In this document: positions 1-6,832 of the stretch, one piece after another | How the letters are laid out: each line of letters opens with the position of its first letter | How positions within the stretch are numbered: the stretch's first letter is position 1 | Assembly: GCA_021737905.1 (NCBI GenBank) | Contig: JAIPDA010000107.1 | Coordinates: 1-7,669, forward strand | Reading direction: 5' to 3' | DNA length: 7,669 bases | DNA from: Rhodoferax sp. | GTDB taxonomy: Bacteria; Pseudomonadota; Gammaproteobacteria; Burkholderiales; Burkholderiaceae_C | Program-made: the position numbers and the translations under genes | Notes under the pieces: generated by a model | Told to the model about the DNA's origin: nothing | Databases searched by the model: none | The model's input: only the letters and a program-made list of their open reading frames with translations

Positions 1-165
1 GCTGAGCAGGTGGACACCGTGTTTTTCACAGGTGGCTCCAGCGGTGTGCCGCTGCTGCGCCAGAGCGTGGGCGAGTTACTGCCGGCGGCGCGGCGGGTGG
101 AGGGCGATCTGTTTGGCAGCATCGGCGCCGGTCTGGCGCTCGATGCTGTGCGCAAGTTCGGTTAA
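1..165 (+). CDS. YegD-like Hsp70-family protein, C-terminal end (partial)
   Basis: This is the 3' end of a gene that begins before the window: 54 codons in frame 1, closed by TAA at 163-165. The residues include VDTVFFTGGSSGVPLL and, further on, GDLFGSIGAGLA. The first is the glycine-rich adenosine/phosphate motif near the end of the Hsp70/actin-type ATPase domain. The second, together with the protein ending a few residues later, matches my memory of the C-terminus of E. coli YegD (TGGS...PL...FGSV.AGLA). YegD-like proteins are DnaK relatives that keep the nucleotide-binding domain but lack the usual substrate-binding domain; their role is poorly defined. The gene converges on the GH31 gene, and the two stop codons overlap. 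The family call is good; the function is open because most of the protein is outside the window. Confidence 0.75.
   Translation, partial: AEQVDTVFFTGGSSGVPLLRQSVGELLPAARRVEGDLFGSIGAGLALDAVRKFG
162..165. other. TTAA shared by two convergent stop codons
   Basis: The self-complementary TTAA provides TAA for the YegD-like gene on the plus strand (163-165) and TAA for the GH31 gene on the minus strand (164-162). There is no intergenic DNA, so any terminator for either transcript must lie inside the opposing gene. The nearby CGCC/GGCG 4-bp repeat around 172-184 is too weak to call. Confidence 0.9.
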
Positions 166-2291
166 GCCGGGGCGCCAAAGCGGCGAAGCTCACTCACCGG
201 GTTGTCCACATGAAAGACGCCGTTGACCGGCGCTGACATGGCAATCACGCCGCCCTCGGGCACAAAGAGCGGCAAAGTCTCCAGCCCTGCAGGCACGGTG
301 TGACGCCGTCCTGCCGCCAGAGTGTCGCCATTGTGAAAGTTGATCCAGGCACGCGGGCCTGCCGGCAGGTAGACGCTGCGCGTGCGCTCACCCATTTGCA
401 CCACCGGTGCGACCAGCAGGGCGTCGCCCAGCATGAAGTCATCGCAGTCAGCGTAAGTTTGCTCGTCGTCAGGAAAGTTAAAAAAAGTAGGCCGGATGAT
501 GGGCTGGTGGGCACTGGCCGCTTTTTCAAACAAGGACCACAGGTAGGGCATCAAGCGGTAGCGCAGCCGGATGGCGCTGGCCACATGCGGCGTGACTTCG
601 GCATGCATCCAGGGCACATTGCTGACGTTGCCGGCTTTCCATGAGTTCATCACCATGCGCGGGTTCAGGCAGCAGGCCTGCACCCAGCGCACAAACATTT
701 CGGGGTCGGGCAGCGGGCCGGCAAAGCCGCCCACGTCATGCCCGACATTGAACATGCCAGACAGCGACATCTGCAGGCCGGTGCGTATGTTCCAGCGCAA
801 GGTTTCCCAGCTGGTGGTGTTGTCGCCACTCCAGGTTTGCGCGTAGCGTTGCAGCCCGGGCGGGCCGCCGCGCGTGACGCTGTAAACCTGAGTATTCCCT
901 TCGTTGGCCGCCTGGGCTTCAAAGCTGGCCCGCGTCATCAAGAGGCCGTGCAGCGGTCGCGCACGGTGTATCGGCAGGGCCGCGCCAAAGCCGTGGCAGC
1001 TGGCCGCATCGTCCATGATGGCGTACTCGTTGTTGTCGTTCCAGCCCACGTCAATGCCAAAGTCCAGCACCTGGGCTTTGAGCTGCGTTTTCCACCAGTC
1101 AATCACCGCCGGGTGGGTGAAGTCCAGGTGGGAGCCGACACCATCCCAAAACTGCTCGACGATGGGCTCGCCGGTACCTGCGTCATGGATGAAACCCTGT
1201 TGGGCTTTGACACCGGCGTAGGCCGGATGGTCGTCCAGCAGGCAGGGCTTGATGTTGGCCACCAAGTGCATGCCGGCTTGCTTGAATTTGGCGTTCAGTG
1301 TTTTCGGGTCTGGAAACTTGCTCTCGTTCCAGGTGAAGACATAGCGGCGCTTGCCTTTGGACGAGTAGCCCGAGCCGTAGTGAAAGGACGAGATAGGTAT
1401 GTTTTCCTGCTGGATGCGGTCGATGAAGCTGTCAAGTTGCACTTGCGCATCGGGTGCGTCGGCCAGGCCCATGGCGGTCTGTGCGTAACCCAGCGACCAG
1501 CGCGGCGGCAAGTGTGTGCCGCCTATCAGTTTGACAAACTGCGCCATCACCTCGCCCGGGTTGCTGCCGGTCATCAGGTAGTAATCGAGCTCGCCGTCAT
1601 CGATCTCGACATAGCGAAACAGCTCGTGGTAATTGTCGTGCTCGCAGCCCAGGTCAAAGGTGCAGGCGGCCAGGGTGTCGTAGTAAATGCCCCACCACAT
1701 GCCGCTGGGTGCGCGGGTCATCACAAAAGGCCAGTGCTTGTAGAGCGGGTCGCCCGACTGCGGGTCATAACCGAGTGCGTCCAGACCCAGGGTGCGCAAG
1801 CGGCGTCCATGCAAATTGAGCGGGCCGGTCTTGTCGCCCAGGCCGTAGTAGCGCTCTGACCGGTCTCGCGCCAGGTAGTGCCGCACAGCGCCGGTGCGGC
1901 TGCTGGTGAAATAGGCCGATGTCTCGCGGTCACTCAGCAACGGTCGGCCTTGCGCGTCTTGCCAGTGCAGGCACAGAGGGTCAGGCCGCAGGCGCAGACT
2001 CAGGCCTGACGTTTTTAAAGTGACCTCGCCGTTCTCGGTCTGCATATGGGCTGCGGGGCAGCTGAAGCCGCTCAGGTCGTCACGCGCGCGGCCTTCCCAG
2101 GCCACATCGCGGCCGGCAATGGGCGCAATCGCCCAGGTGCGTGGCTCGCGGTAGCCTGCTGCCGGACGCAAGCGCACCCGCACCAGTTGCTCTTCAAGCA
2201 CTTGCACGCTGAAAGTGGCGCCGTCAGGCAGGCTCAAGTCCATACCGTGCGCGGTGGCGCTCACCACTTGCGCTTTACCGAGTTTTTTCAT
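162..2291 (-). CDS. GH31 family glycosidase, probable cytoplasmic alpha-glucosidase
   Basis: This 709-residue protein is a glycoside hydrolase family 31 enzyme, which cleaves alpha-glycosidic bonds with retention. An N-terminal beta-sandwich (about 1-255) is followed by the (beta/alpha)8 barrel (about 260-600) and C-terminal beta domains. WNDNNE at 417-422 fits the GH31 nucleophile motif (WxDxNE), making Asp419 the likely nucleophile. GLQRYAQTWSGD at 479-490 fits the acid/base motif, with Asp490 the likely proton donor. Alpha-xylosidases of the YicI type usually carry a KTDFGE-like nucleophile motif instead, so an alpha-glucosidase-like activity is favoured. No signal peptide is visible, so it should act in the cytoplasm on imported sugar. 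It is the last gene of the transport block; its ATG lies inside ATGA shared with the ATPase stop, suggesting translational coupling, and only a weak GAG-like ribosome site precedes it. The barrel segment 302-328 (GSGYSSKGKRRY) is atypical. The true substrate is not readable from sequence. Confidence 0.9.
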   Translation of the reverse strand: MKKLGKAQVVSATAHGMDLSLPDGATFSVQVLEEQLVRVRLRPAAGYREPRTWAIAPIAGRDVAWEGRARDDLSGFSCPAAHMQTENGEVTLKTSGLSLRLRPDPLCLHWQDAQGRPLLSDRETSAYFTSSRTGAVRHYLARDRSERYYGLGDKTGPLNLHGRRLRTLGLDALGYDPQSGDPLYKHWPFVMTRAPSGMWWGIYYDTLAACTFDLGCEHDNYHELFRYVEIDDGELDYYLMTGSNPGEVMAQFVKLIGGTHLPPRWSLGYAQTAMGLADAPDAQVQLDSFIDRIQQENIPISSFHYGSGYSSKGKRRYVFTWNESKFPDPKTLNAKFKQAGMHLVANIKPCLLDDHPAYAGVKAQQGFIHDAGTGEPIVEQFWDGVGSHLDFTHPAVIDWWKTQLKAQVLDFGIDVGWNDNNEYAIMDDAASCHGFGAALPIHRARPLHGLLMTRASFEAQAANEGNTQVYSVTRGGPPGLQRYAQTWSGDNTTSWETLRWNIRTGLQMSLSGMFNVGHDVGGFAGPLPDPEMFVRWVQACCLNPRMVMNSWKAGNVSNVPWMHAEVTPHVASAIRLRYRLMPYLWSLFEKAASAHQPIIRPTFFNFPDDEQTYADCDDFMLGDALLVAPVVQMGERTRSVYLPAGPRAWINFHNGDTLAAGRRHTVPAGLETLPLFVPEGGVIAMSAPVNGVFHVDNPVSELRRFGAPA
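2288..2291 (-). other. ATGA stop/start overlap between ATPase and GH31 genes
   Basis: On the minus strand ATGA holds both the GH31 start codon (2291-2289) and the ATPase stop TGA (2290-2288). Such overlaps typically couple translation of the two genes and support membership of the glycosidase in the transport operon. Confidence 0.9.
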
Positions 2292-3343
2292 GATGTCAGC
2301 TCTTGCAGGCGGGCGCCTTGTTCGTCAAAGAAATGCAGGGCGGCCGGCGGCATGCTCAGGCGCACGGTCTGGCCAGCTTTGACGCTGGTCTGGCCGTTGC
2401 TGACCACTTCAAAGTGGGCGGGTGTCTGGCTTTCGCTGGCGCTGCCGACCAGGGTGCCGCGCAGCAGGCTGGTCGAACCCATCTGCTCGACCTGTTGCAC
2501 GCGGTATTGAAGCGGGCCGGCTTCGCCCAGCAGCACATGCTCGGGCCGCAGGCCCACAGTGTGCGCGTTGGCGGGCAGTAACAGGCTGCCTGCAGACTGG
2601 CGCAGTACTTCAGCCGGGAAAAAGTTCATGCGCGGGCTGCCGATGAAACCGGCCACAAACACATTGGTGGGCCGGTTGTACAGCGCCAGCGGGGTGCCGA
2701 CCTGCTCGATCTTGCCGTCGCGCAAGACCACAATCCTGTCCGCCAGCGTCATGGCCTCGACCTGGTCGTGCGTGACATAGACCATGGTGGCCTTAAGCCG
2801 GGCATGCAGCTCGCGCAACTCAGAGCGCATGGAGACACGCAGCTCGGCGTCCAGGTTGGACAGCGGCTCGTCAAACAAAAACAGCTTGGGTTGGCGCACG
2901 ATGGCCCGGCCTATGGCCACACGCTGGCGCTGACCGCCGGAGAGCTGCGTGGGTTTGCGTTGCAGCAAGTCCTGCAGGCGCAATTGCGCGGCGGCCGACT
3001 GCACTTTGGCCTGAATCTGCAGCTTGTCTTCGCCCAGATTTTCCAGGCCGAAAGCCATGTTGTCGTAGACCGTCATGTGCGGGTAGAGCGCGTAAGACTG
3101 AAACACCATGGCGCAGCCGCGGTGCGCAGCCGACACCGCATTGACATTGACGCTGTCAATCAGGATGTCGCCCGACGTGGGCGACTCCAGCCCCGAGATG
3201 ACGCGCAGCAAGGTCGACTTACCGCAGCCCGAGGGGCCGACGAAAACGACAAACTCGCCGTCTTCGACCTGCAGGTCAATGCCGTGCAGGATGGTGGTGC
3301 TGTCAAAGCGTTTGACGACACGCGAAAGCTCTAGGTGGGCCAC
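2288..3343 (-). CDS. MalK/UgpC-type sugar ABC transporter ATPase
   Basis: This 351-residue protein is the ATP-hydrolysing subunit of a CUT1-type sugar importer, acting as a dimer on the cytoplasmic face of the two permeases. Visible motifs in order: Walker A GPSGCGKST (36-44), Q-loop Gln82 in FQSYALYPHM, ABC signature LSGGQRQR (134-141), Walker B LFLFDEP (154-160) with Glu159, D-loop SNLDA, and switch His192 in VTHDQ. After about residue 235 comes the MalK-like C-terminal OB/TOBE domain (VGLRPEHV). Length and layout are normal for MalK/UgpC/MsmX proteins. The start is GTG, preceded by GAGGA at 3351-3355 with a 7-nt spacer, a good ribosome site. The gene begins 22 bp after the permease stop and its TGA overlaps the GH31 start. 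The family is certain. Such ATPases can serve more than one importer, so the sugar cannot be deduced from this gene. Confidence 0.95.
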   Translation of the reverse strand: MAHLELSRVVKRFDSTTILHGIDLQVEDGEFVVFVGPSGCGKSTLLRVISGLESPTSGDILIDSVNVNAVSAAHRGCAMVFQSYALYPHMTVYDNMAFGLENLGEDKLQIQAKVQSAAAQLRLQDLLQRKPTQLSGGQRQRVAIGRAIVRQPKLFLFDEPLSNLDAELRVSMRSELRELHARLKATMVYVTHDQVEAMTLADRIVVLRDGKIEQVGTPLALYNRPTNVFVAGFIGSPRMNFFPAEVLRQSAGSLLLPANAHTVGLRPEHVLLGEAGPLQYRVQQVEQMGSTSLLRGTLVGSASESQTPAHFEVVSNGQTSVKAGQTVRLSMPPAALHFFDEQGARLQELTS

Positions 3344-3350
3344 GCTTTAT

Positions 3351-3355
3351 TCCTC
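3351..3355 (-). promoter_or_regulatory. Ribosome binding site of the transporter ATPase
   Basis: GAGGA on the minus strand lies 7 nt before the GTG at 3343. It supports that non-ATG codon as the true start of the ATPase, which then begins with the family-typical short lead into the first beta strand (MAHLELSRVVKRF). Confidence 0.7.
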
Positions 3356-3365
3356 TGAATTGGGT

Positions 3366-4409
3366 TTACTTGACACCCGCACTGGCAATGCCGGTGGTGA
3401 TGTACTTTTGCAAGAAGGCAAAGACCAGGGTGATGGGAACGAGTGTGATCACCGTCATGGCCAGCAGGTAGTTCCATTGGGTGTTGAGTTCACCCTGGAA
3501 AGAATTGAGTGCCAGCTGCAGCGTGAAGAACTCTGAGCGCGACAGCACGATCAGCGGCAGCAAAAAGTCATTCCAGCGCCACATGACCGAGAAAATCGCC
3601 AGCACGGCCAGCGCCGGGGCTGAGAGCGGCAGCACGATCTTCCAGTAGATACGCCACTCGCTGGCGTTGTCCATGCGCGCCGCTTCGAGCAATTCATCCG
3701 GAATGGTCAGCATGTACTGGCGCAGCAAAAAGACACCGGTGGGTGTGGCAATCGCCGGCAGGATCACGCCCCATAAACTGTTGAGCAAACCCACGCTGTT
3801 GATGACCAGAAACACCGGCACCAGCACGATGGTAGGCGGAATCATCAAGGTGGCGATGATCAGCACGAAGACCGTCTTTTGCCCGCGGAACTTGTACTTG
3901 GACAGCGCAAATGCGGCCATGGAGTTGATCAGCAAGGTCAGCAGCGTGGCCACGACGGTGATAAAGACGCTGTTCCATAAGTACAGGCCAAAGCTGAATT
4001 TGCCAAAGAGCTCGGTGTAATTGGCAAAAGCAAACTTGAGTTCATTGACCGGTTTGCGGTCATTGATGTTGACCTGGATGGTCGCATCCGGCCGGGCCGG
4101 GTCGACCATGGTCGCCATGATGCCGATCCGGCGCACCTGCGCCATGGGCCGCAGCTCGCCATTGTCGTCGCGCGTCATGAACATCGGCAGGGGTTTGTCA
4201 AAGCCGGCCACCTGCACCGTTTTCTGGCTGTAGGGCAAGAAGGTGGGCGGGAACTGGCTGAGCGCACTCTCGGTCTTGAGCGAGGACATCACCAGCCACA
4301 CGATGGGTGCGAACATCACAAACAGGCCCACCGACAGGTACAGGTAGCTGAGCCAGTCGGTCCAGTCAAAACGTTGAAAGCCGCGGCTGCGGGTCAGAAA
4401 CTTCAGCAT
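3366..4409 (-). CDS. MalG/AglG-type sugar ABC transporter permease
   Basis: This 347-residue inner-membrane protein is one half of the importer's translocation channel. Hydrophobic segments lie near residues 22-44, 144-170, 178-203, 206-225, 265-287 and 312-335. The coupling helix (EAA loop) that docks on the ATPase is at 242-262: EAARMDNASEW...VLPL. The usual glycine after the Asp is Asn248 here. The protein is longer than typical MalG-type permeases (about 280-300 residues), and the extra length lies between the first two membrane segments (about 50-140), which should face the periplasm. The ATG is preceded by AAGG (4416-4419) with a 6-nt spacer; this overlaps the stop of the upstream permease 9 bp away, so the two are likely translated together. 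It ends in the family-typical ...KYITTGIASAGVK. Family assignment is firm; the substrate is unknown. Confidence 0.93.
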   Translation of the reverse strand: MLKFLTRSRGFQRFDWTDWLSYLYLSVGLFVMFAPIVWLVMSSLKTESALSQFPPTFLPYSQKTVQVAGFDKPLPMFMTRDDNGELRPMAQVRRIGIMATMVDPARPDATIQVNINDRKPVNELKFAFANYTELFGKFSFGLYLWNSVFITVVATLLTLLINSMAAFALSKYKFRGQKTVFVLIIATLMIPPTIVLVPVFLVINSVGLLNSLWGVILPAIATPTGVFLLRQYMLTIPDELLEAARMDNASEWRIYWKIVLPLSAPALAVLAIFSVMWRWNDFLLPLIVLSRSEFFTLQLALNSFQGELNTQWNYLLAMTVITLVPITLVFAFLQKYITTGIASAGVK

Positions 4410-4418
4410 GGTGAACCT

Positions 4419-5441
4419 TTAGCGCGCTTTCTGACCGGCCTGCTCGGCACGCGTCAAGCGCAGTTGCGCGAAGGTCAGCAGCATCAGCCCGATGGCCAGC
4501 ACCAGCGAGGCGGCAGCCGCCAGCCCGTAAAGGTGTATCTGCTCGGCAAAACCGGTCTGGTAGATGAACTGCACGATGAAGGTGGTGGCCGAGCCCGGCC
4601 CGCCGCCGGTGAGCACGAACACTTCGTCAAAAATCTGCACCGCGCGGATCATGGCCAGCACCAGCACCACGATCAGGTTGGGCATCAACAGGGGCAAGGT
4701 GATGCGACGCAGCACGCGCCAGGGTGAGGCAGCGTCCATCTCGGCGGCCTCGTACATGTCTTTGGGAATGGCCTGCAGGCCGGCCAGCAGGATCAGGGTG
4801 TAAAACCCCATGTGCGCCCAGATAGAGACAAAGATGGTCCAGAAAAAAGCCCAGCTGGCGTCGGTCAGCCAGTCCACGGGCGCAGCCCCTGCGCCCACCA
4901 GCACCGCGTTGAAAACGCCCTGGTTTTGCAGCAGCCATTTCCAGATTAGCGCCACCACCACCGGCGACAGCAGCACCGGGTAAAAGAACACGCCGCGCCA
5001 GAAACCGCGGCCTATGATTTTGCGGTTGAGCACCAGCGCGGTGAGCAGCGACAGCAGCACCATCAGCACCACCTGGATCAGGCTGAATTTAAGGGTGTTG
5101 AAAATAGCGCGCCAGAACACGTCTTTGCGGCAGGTCTGAATGTCAAAGTAATTGCGGCATTCGAGCAGGATGGCGAAATTCTCAGTGCCAGTGAACGGGC
5201 GCTGCTGCGGCATCAGGTTGACGCCGCCTGTCAGGGCGTAGCTCAGGTTGATGATGATGGGCAAAAAAGTGAACAGCCCGAACACCAGCAGATTCGGCCC
5301 CACAAACAGCCAGCCGATGCGCGAGCTGCCCAGCACGCGCTGCCCCAAGCGGAACAGCGGCTCAAAGAGATTGAAAAAACACGCCAGCAGACGCGAAAAA
5401 AACAGCACGAACAGGCTTTCTAAGTAAATCGGGCGCGGCAC
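4419..5441 (-). CDS. MalF/AglF-type sugar ABC transporter permease
   Basis: This 340-residue inner-membrane protein is the other permease of the importer. The core starts at GWLFVGPNLLVFGLF (43-57), and membrane segments lie near 45-68, 118-139, 150-171, 197-222, 254-275 and 303-327. The EAA loop is EAAEMDAASPW...ITLPLL at 231-252, with alanine where the consensus glycine sits. Conserved blocks such as FYPVLLSPVVVALIWKW and LTGGGPGSAT are typical of the group. Two cysteines, 95 and 104, fall in the first periplasmic loop and could form a disulfide. The start is uncertain. The longest version begins at GTG 5441 without a clear ribosome site; a GTG at 5336 is preceded by GGGG with a 6-nt spacer, but it would remove the amphipathic N-terminal stretch that related proteins often carry. 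No in-frame ATG exists upstream before a stop at 5514-5516. The function is secure, the exact start is not. Confidence 0.9.
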   Translation of the reverse strand: MPRPIYLESLFVLFFSRLLACFFNLFEPLFRLGQRVLGSSRIGWLFVGPNLLVFGLFTFLPIIINLSYALTGGVNLMPQQRPFTGTENFAILLECRNYFDIQTCRKDVFWRAIFNTLKFSLIQVVLMVLLSLLTALVLNRKIIGRGFWRGVFFYPVLLSPVVVALIWKWLLQNQGVFNAVLVGAGAAPVDWLTDASWAFFWTIFVSIWAHMGFYTLILLAGLQAIPKDMYEAAEMDAASPWRVLRRITLPLLMPNLIVVLVLAMIRAVQIFDEVFVLTGGGPGSATTFIVQFIYQTGFAEQIHLYGLAAAASLVLAIGLMLLTFAQLRLTRAEQAGQKAR

Positions 5442-5455
5442 CTGAATCGGTGGCG

Positions 5456-5470
5456 CGCCCGTAGAGGGCG
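5456..5470 (-). promoter_or_regulatory. Second, smaller stem-loop before the first permease
   Basis: CGCCC, a 5-nt loop and GGGCG form a 5-bp all-GC stem 15 nt upstream of the GTG assigned to the first permease. It could strengthen the neighbouring hairpin or limit ribosome access to the permease start, for which no clear Shine-Dalgarno is seen. Short GC stems are common in a genome of this composition, so confidence is low. Confidence 0.3.
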
Positions 5471-5477
5471 GGACAGT

Positions 5478-5502
5478 TGGCAGCAGGCCCTTGCCTGCGC
5501 CA
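5478..5502 (-). promoter_or_regulatory. Intercistronic stem-loop after the sugar-binding protein gene
   Basis: On the minus strand the RNA reads TGGC-GCAGGC, loop AAGG, GCCTGC-T-GCCA: a 6-bp GC-rich inner stem plus a 4-bp outer stem, interrupted by one bulged base. It begins about 20 nt after the binding-protein stop and is not followed by a U-run, so it is not a classic intrinsic terminator. Stem-loops in this position between binding-protein and permease genes (as in malE-malF) protect the upstream message from 3' exonucleases and let the binding protein be made in excess. That role is inferred from position and structure. Confidence 0.55.
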
Positions 5503-5521
5503 GTGGCCCGTGGTCAGCCGC

Positions 5522-6796
5522 TTATTTTTGCGCCTGCTTGACCGCGTCTGTCATGTCCGCACCGATTTTAGTGAAAGCCTCGTCCACGCTCATTTCACCG
5601 ACGATGGCTTGCGTCACACGCGCCACTGTTGGCAGCATGATGGCGCGGTTGAACTTGTAGCCCTGGAACTGGAAGGCCACCGGCGACAAGCTGGCCACGC
5701 CACTGCTGAACACACCCAGCGCCGCACGTGCTGCAGGTGTGGCCGTGGCGTAGTTCACGCCTTTTTTGGCCAGACCGGCGTGCGCCGGAATGTTGTCGGT
5801 CTTGCTGACGAATTCGCTGTAGTTGGCTTCCTGGGCCATGAACTCGAGGAAGGCGCCGACTTCTTTGGGCGACTTGCTGGTTTTCAGGGCTACCCAGGCT
5901 GCGCCGCCAGGGATACCGGTGCAGGCGGCCGGGCCGCAAGGGTTGGGCACGGCAGCCCAATCAAATGCATTGCCGATGTCTTTTTGCAGGCGGTTGATCT
6001 GCCAGGAGCCCGACAGCACCATCGCTACGCGACCGTTTTTGAACTCGCCGATGGAGTCCGCATAGGTGGAACCGCCGGAGCCGCCCCAGACTTCCTTGAG
6101 CATGGCGCCATCTTTGTGCCAGGCCACAAACTTGCTGACGGCAGTCTTGTAGCCAGCGTCCATCACCAGGTCGCCCTTGGCGTCAAAAATCTTGGCGCCG
6201 TAGCTGATGGCCGGGCCGGCAAAGCGGTGACCGGAGCGGTCCCAGGCCAGTGCGGCGGGTGTTTGCGTTGCTTTGGAGACTTTGCGGGCGGCTTCTACCC
6301 ACTCGTCCCAAGTGGCCTTGGGGCCGGGGATGGCAACTTTGGCTTGCTCAAACAAGGTCTTGTTGACGTAGGGGCCGGTCATGGTCAGCTGCGACATGAA
6401 GCCGTAGATGCCTTTGTCCGCGGCCGTCGGGCGCAGCCAAGGCAGGGTGGAGCCGAAATTGGTTTCCATGTAGGCCGCGTTTTTCAAGTGCGGGCGAACG
6501 TCGAGGTAGTACTTGGACAGGCCGCCCAGGTCGGTCACGCGGGCGATGTCGGGGCCCTGGCCGGCAGCGAGTTGCACGGGCAGCTGCTCGACGATGCTTT
6601 TGTAGGGCACGGTGTCGATGATCACCTTGGTGCCGGGGTTTTGCGCTTCAAAGCGCTTGGCGATGGCAGCGGTGACCTCGCATTCGACGCCGTCCTGGTA
6701 GCACATGACGCGGATGTCGGCGGGTTGCGCGGCCAGGGGGAGGGTGGCGAATGCGGCCAGTGCGGCCAGGCGGGCTGGGGAGTAAGCTGAAAACAT
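5522..6796 (-). CDS. Periplasmic sugar-binding protein of the ABC importer
   Basis: This 424-residue extracellular solute-binding protein (family 1, MalE/UgpB/AglE-like) captures the sugar in the periplasm and delivers it to the permeases. The N-terminus (MFSAYSPARL followed by alanine-rich LAALAAFATLPLAAQPA) reads as a Sec signal peptide with likely cleavage around residue 26; there is no lipobox. Family hallmarks are AIAKRFEAQNPGTKV (44-58), QLAAGQGPDIARV (75-87), TWDEWVEAARK (162-172) and FKNGRVAMVLSGSW (252-265). Cysteines fall in two close pairs, 32/39 and 287/292, suggesting disulfides in the exported protein. The ATG at 6796 is set by GGAG at 6802-6805 with a 5-nt spacer, and an in-frame stop (6833-6835) rules out a longer start. 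It is the first gene of the block. An 80-bp gap with two inverted repeats follows, in keeping with the greater abundance binding proteins usually need. The bound sugar is unknown. Confidence 0.93.
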   Translation of the reverse strand: MFSAYSPARLAALAAFATLPLAAQPADIRVMCYQDGVECEVTAAIAKRFEAQNPGTKVIIDTVPYKSIVEQLPVQLAAGQGPDIARVTDLGGLSKYYLDVRPHLKNAAYMETNFGSTLPWLRPTAADKGIYGFMSQLTMTGPYVNKTLFEQAKVAIPGPKATWDEWVEAARKVSKATQTPAALAWDRSGHRFAGPAISYGAKIFDAKGDLVMDAGYKTAVSKFVAWHKDGAMLKEVWGGSGGSTYADSIGEFKNGRVAMVLSGSWQINRLQKDIGNAFDWAAVPNPCGPAACTGIPGGAAWVALKTSKSPKEVGAFLEFMAQEANYSEFVSKTDNIPAHAGLAKKGVNYATATPAARAALGVFSSGVASLSPVAFQFQGYKFNRAIMLPTVARVTQAIVGEMSVDEAFTKIGADMTDAVKQAQK

Positions 6797-6801
6797 AAAT
6801 G

Positions 6802-6805
6802 CTCC
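6802..6805 (-). promoter_or_regulatory. Ribosome binding site of the sugar-binding protein
   Basis: GGAG on the minus strand sits 5 nt before ATG 6796. It is the element that fixes the start of the binding-protein gene, together with an in-frame stop 12 codons further upstream. Confidence 0.75.
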
Positions 6806-6832
6806 AATGTTTGAGTAATATCGAGATAGATC

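Noticed and set aside
166..190. Possible terminator hairpin between the convergent genes
   Set aside because: Only a 4-bp CGCC/GGCG pairing is present, with no T-run on either strand.
738..1859. 373-codon open frame on the plus strand inside the GH31 gene
   Set aside because: It is an antisense shadow of the GH31 coding sequence with a low-complexity GAVR-rich composition and no domain signature.
2768..3334. 188-codon open frame opposite the ATPase gene
   Set aside because: It is the antisense of strongly conserved ABC motifs; its openness follows from codon bias on the real strand.
5452..5459. GGCGCGCC palindrome
   Set aside because: An 8-bp GC palindrome is expected by chance in DNA of this composition, and nothing around it suggests a site.
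5477..6790. 437-codon open frame on the plus strand opposite the sugar-binding protein
   Set aside because: It mirrors the binding-protein gene, is rich in Gly/Ala/Val/His/Arg with no recognisable motif, and is the kind of antisense frame that high-GC codon use creates. The minus-strand gene has clear family motifs, a signal peptide and a ribosome site.
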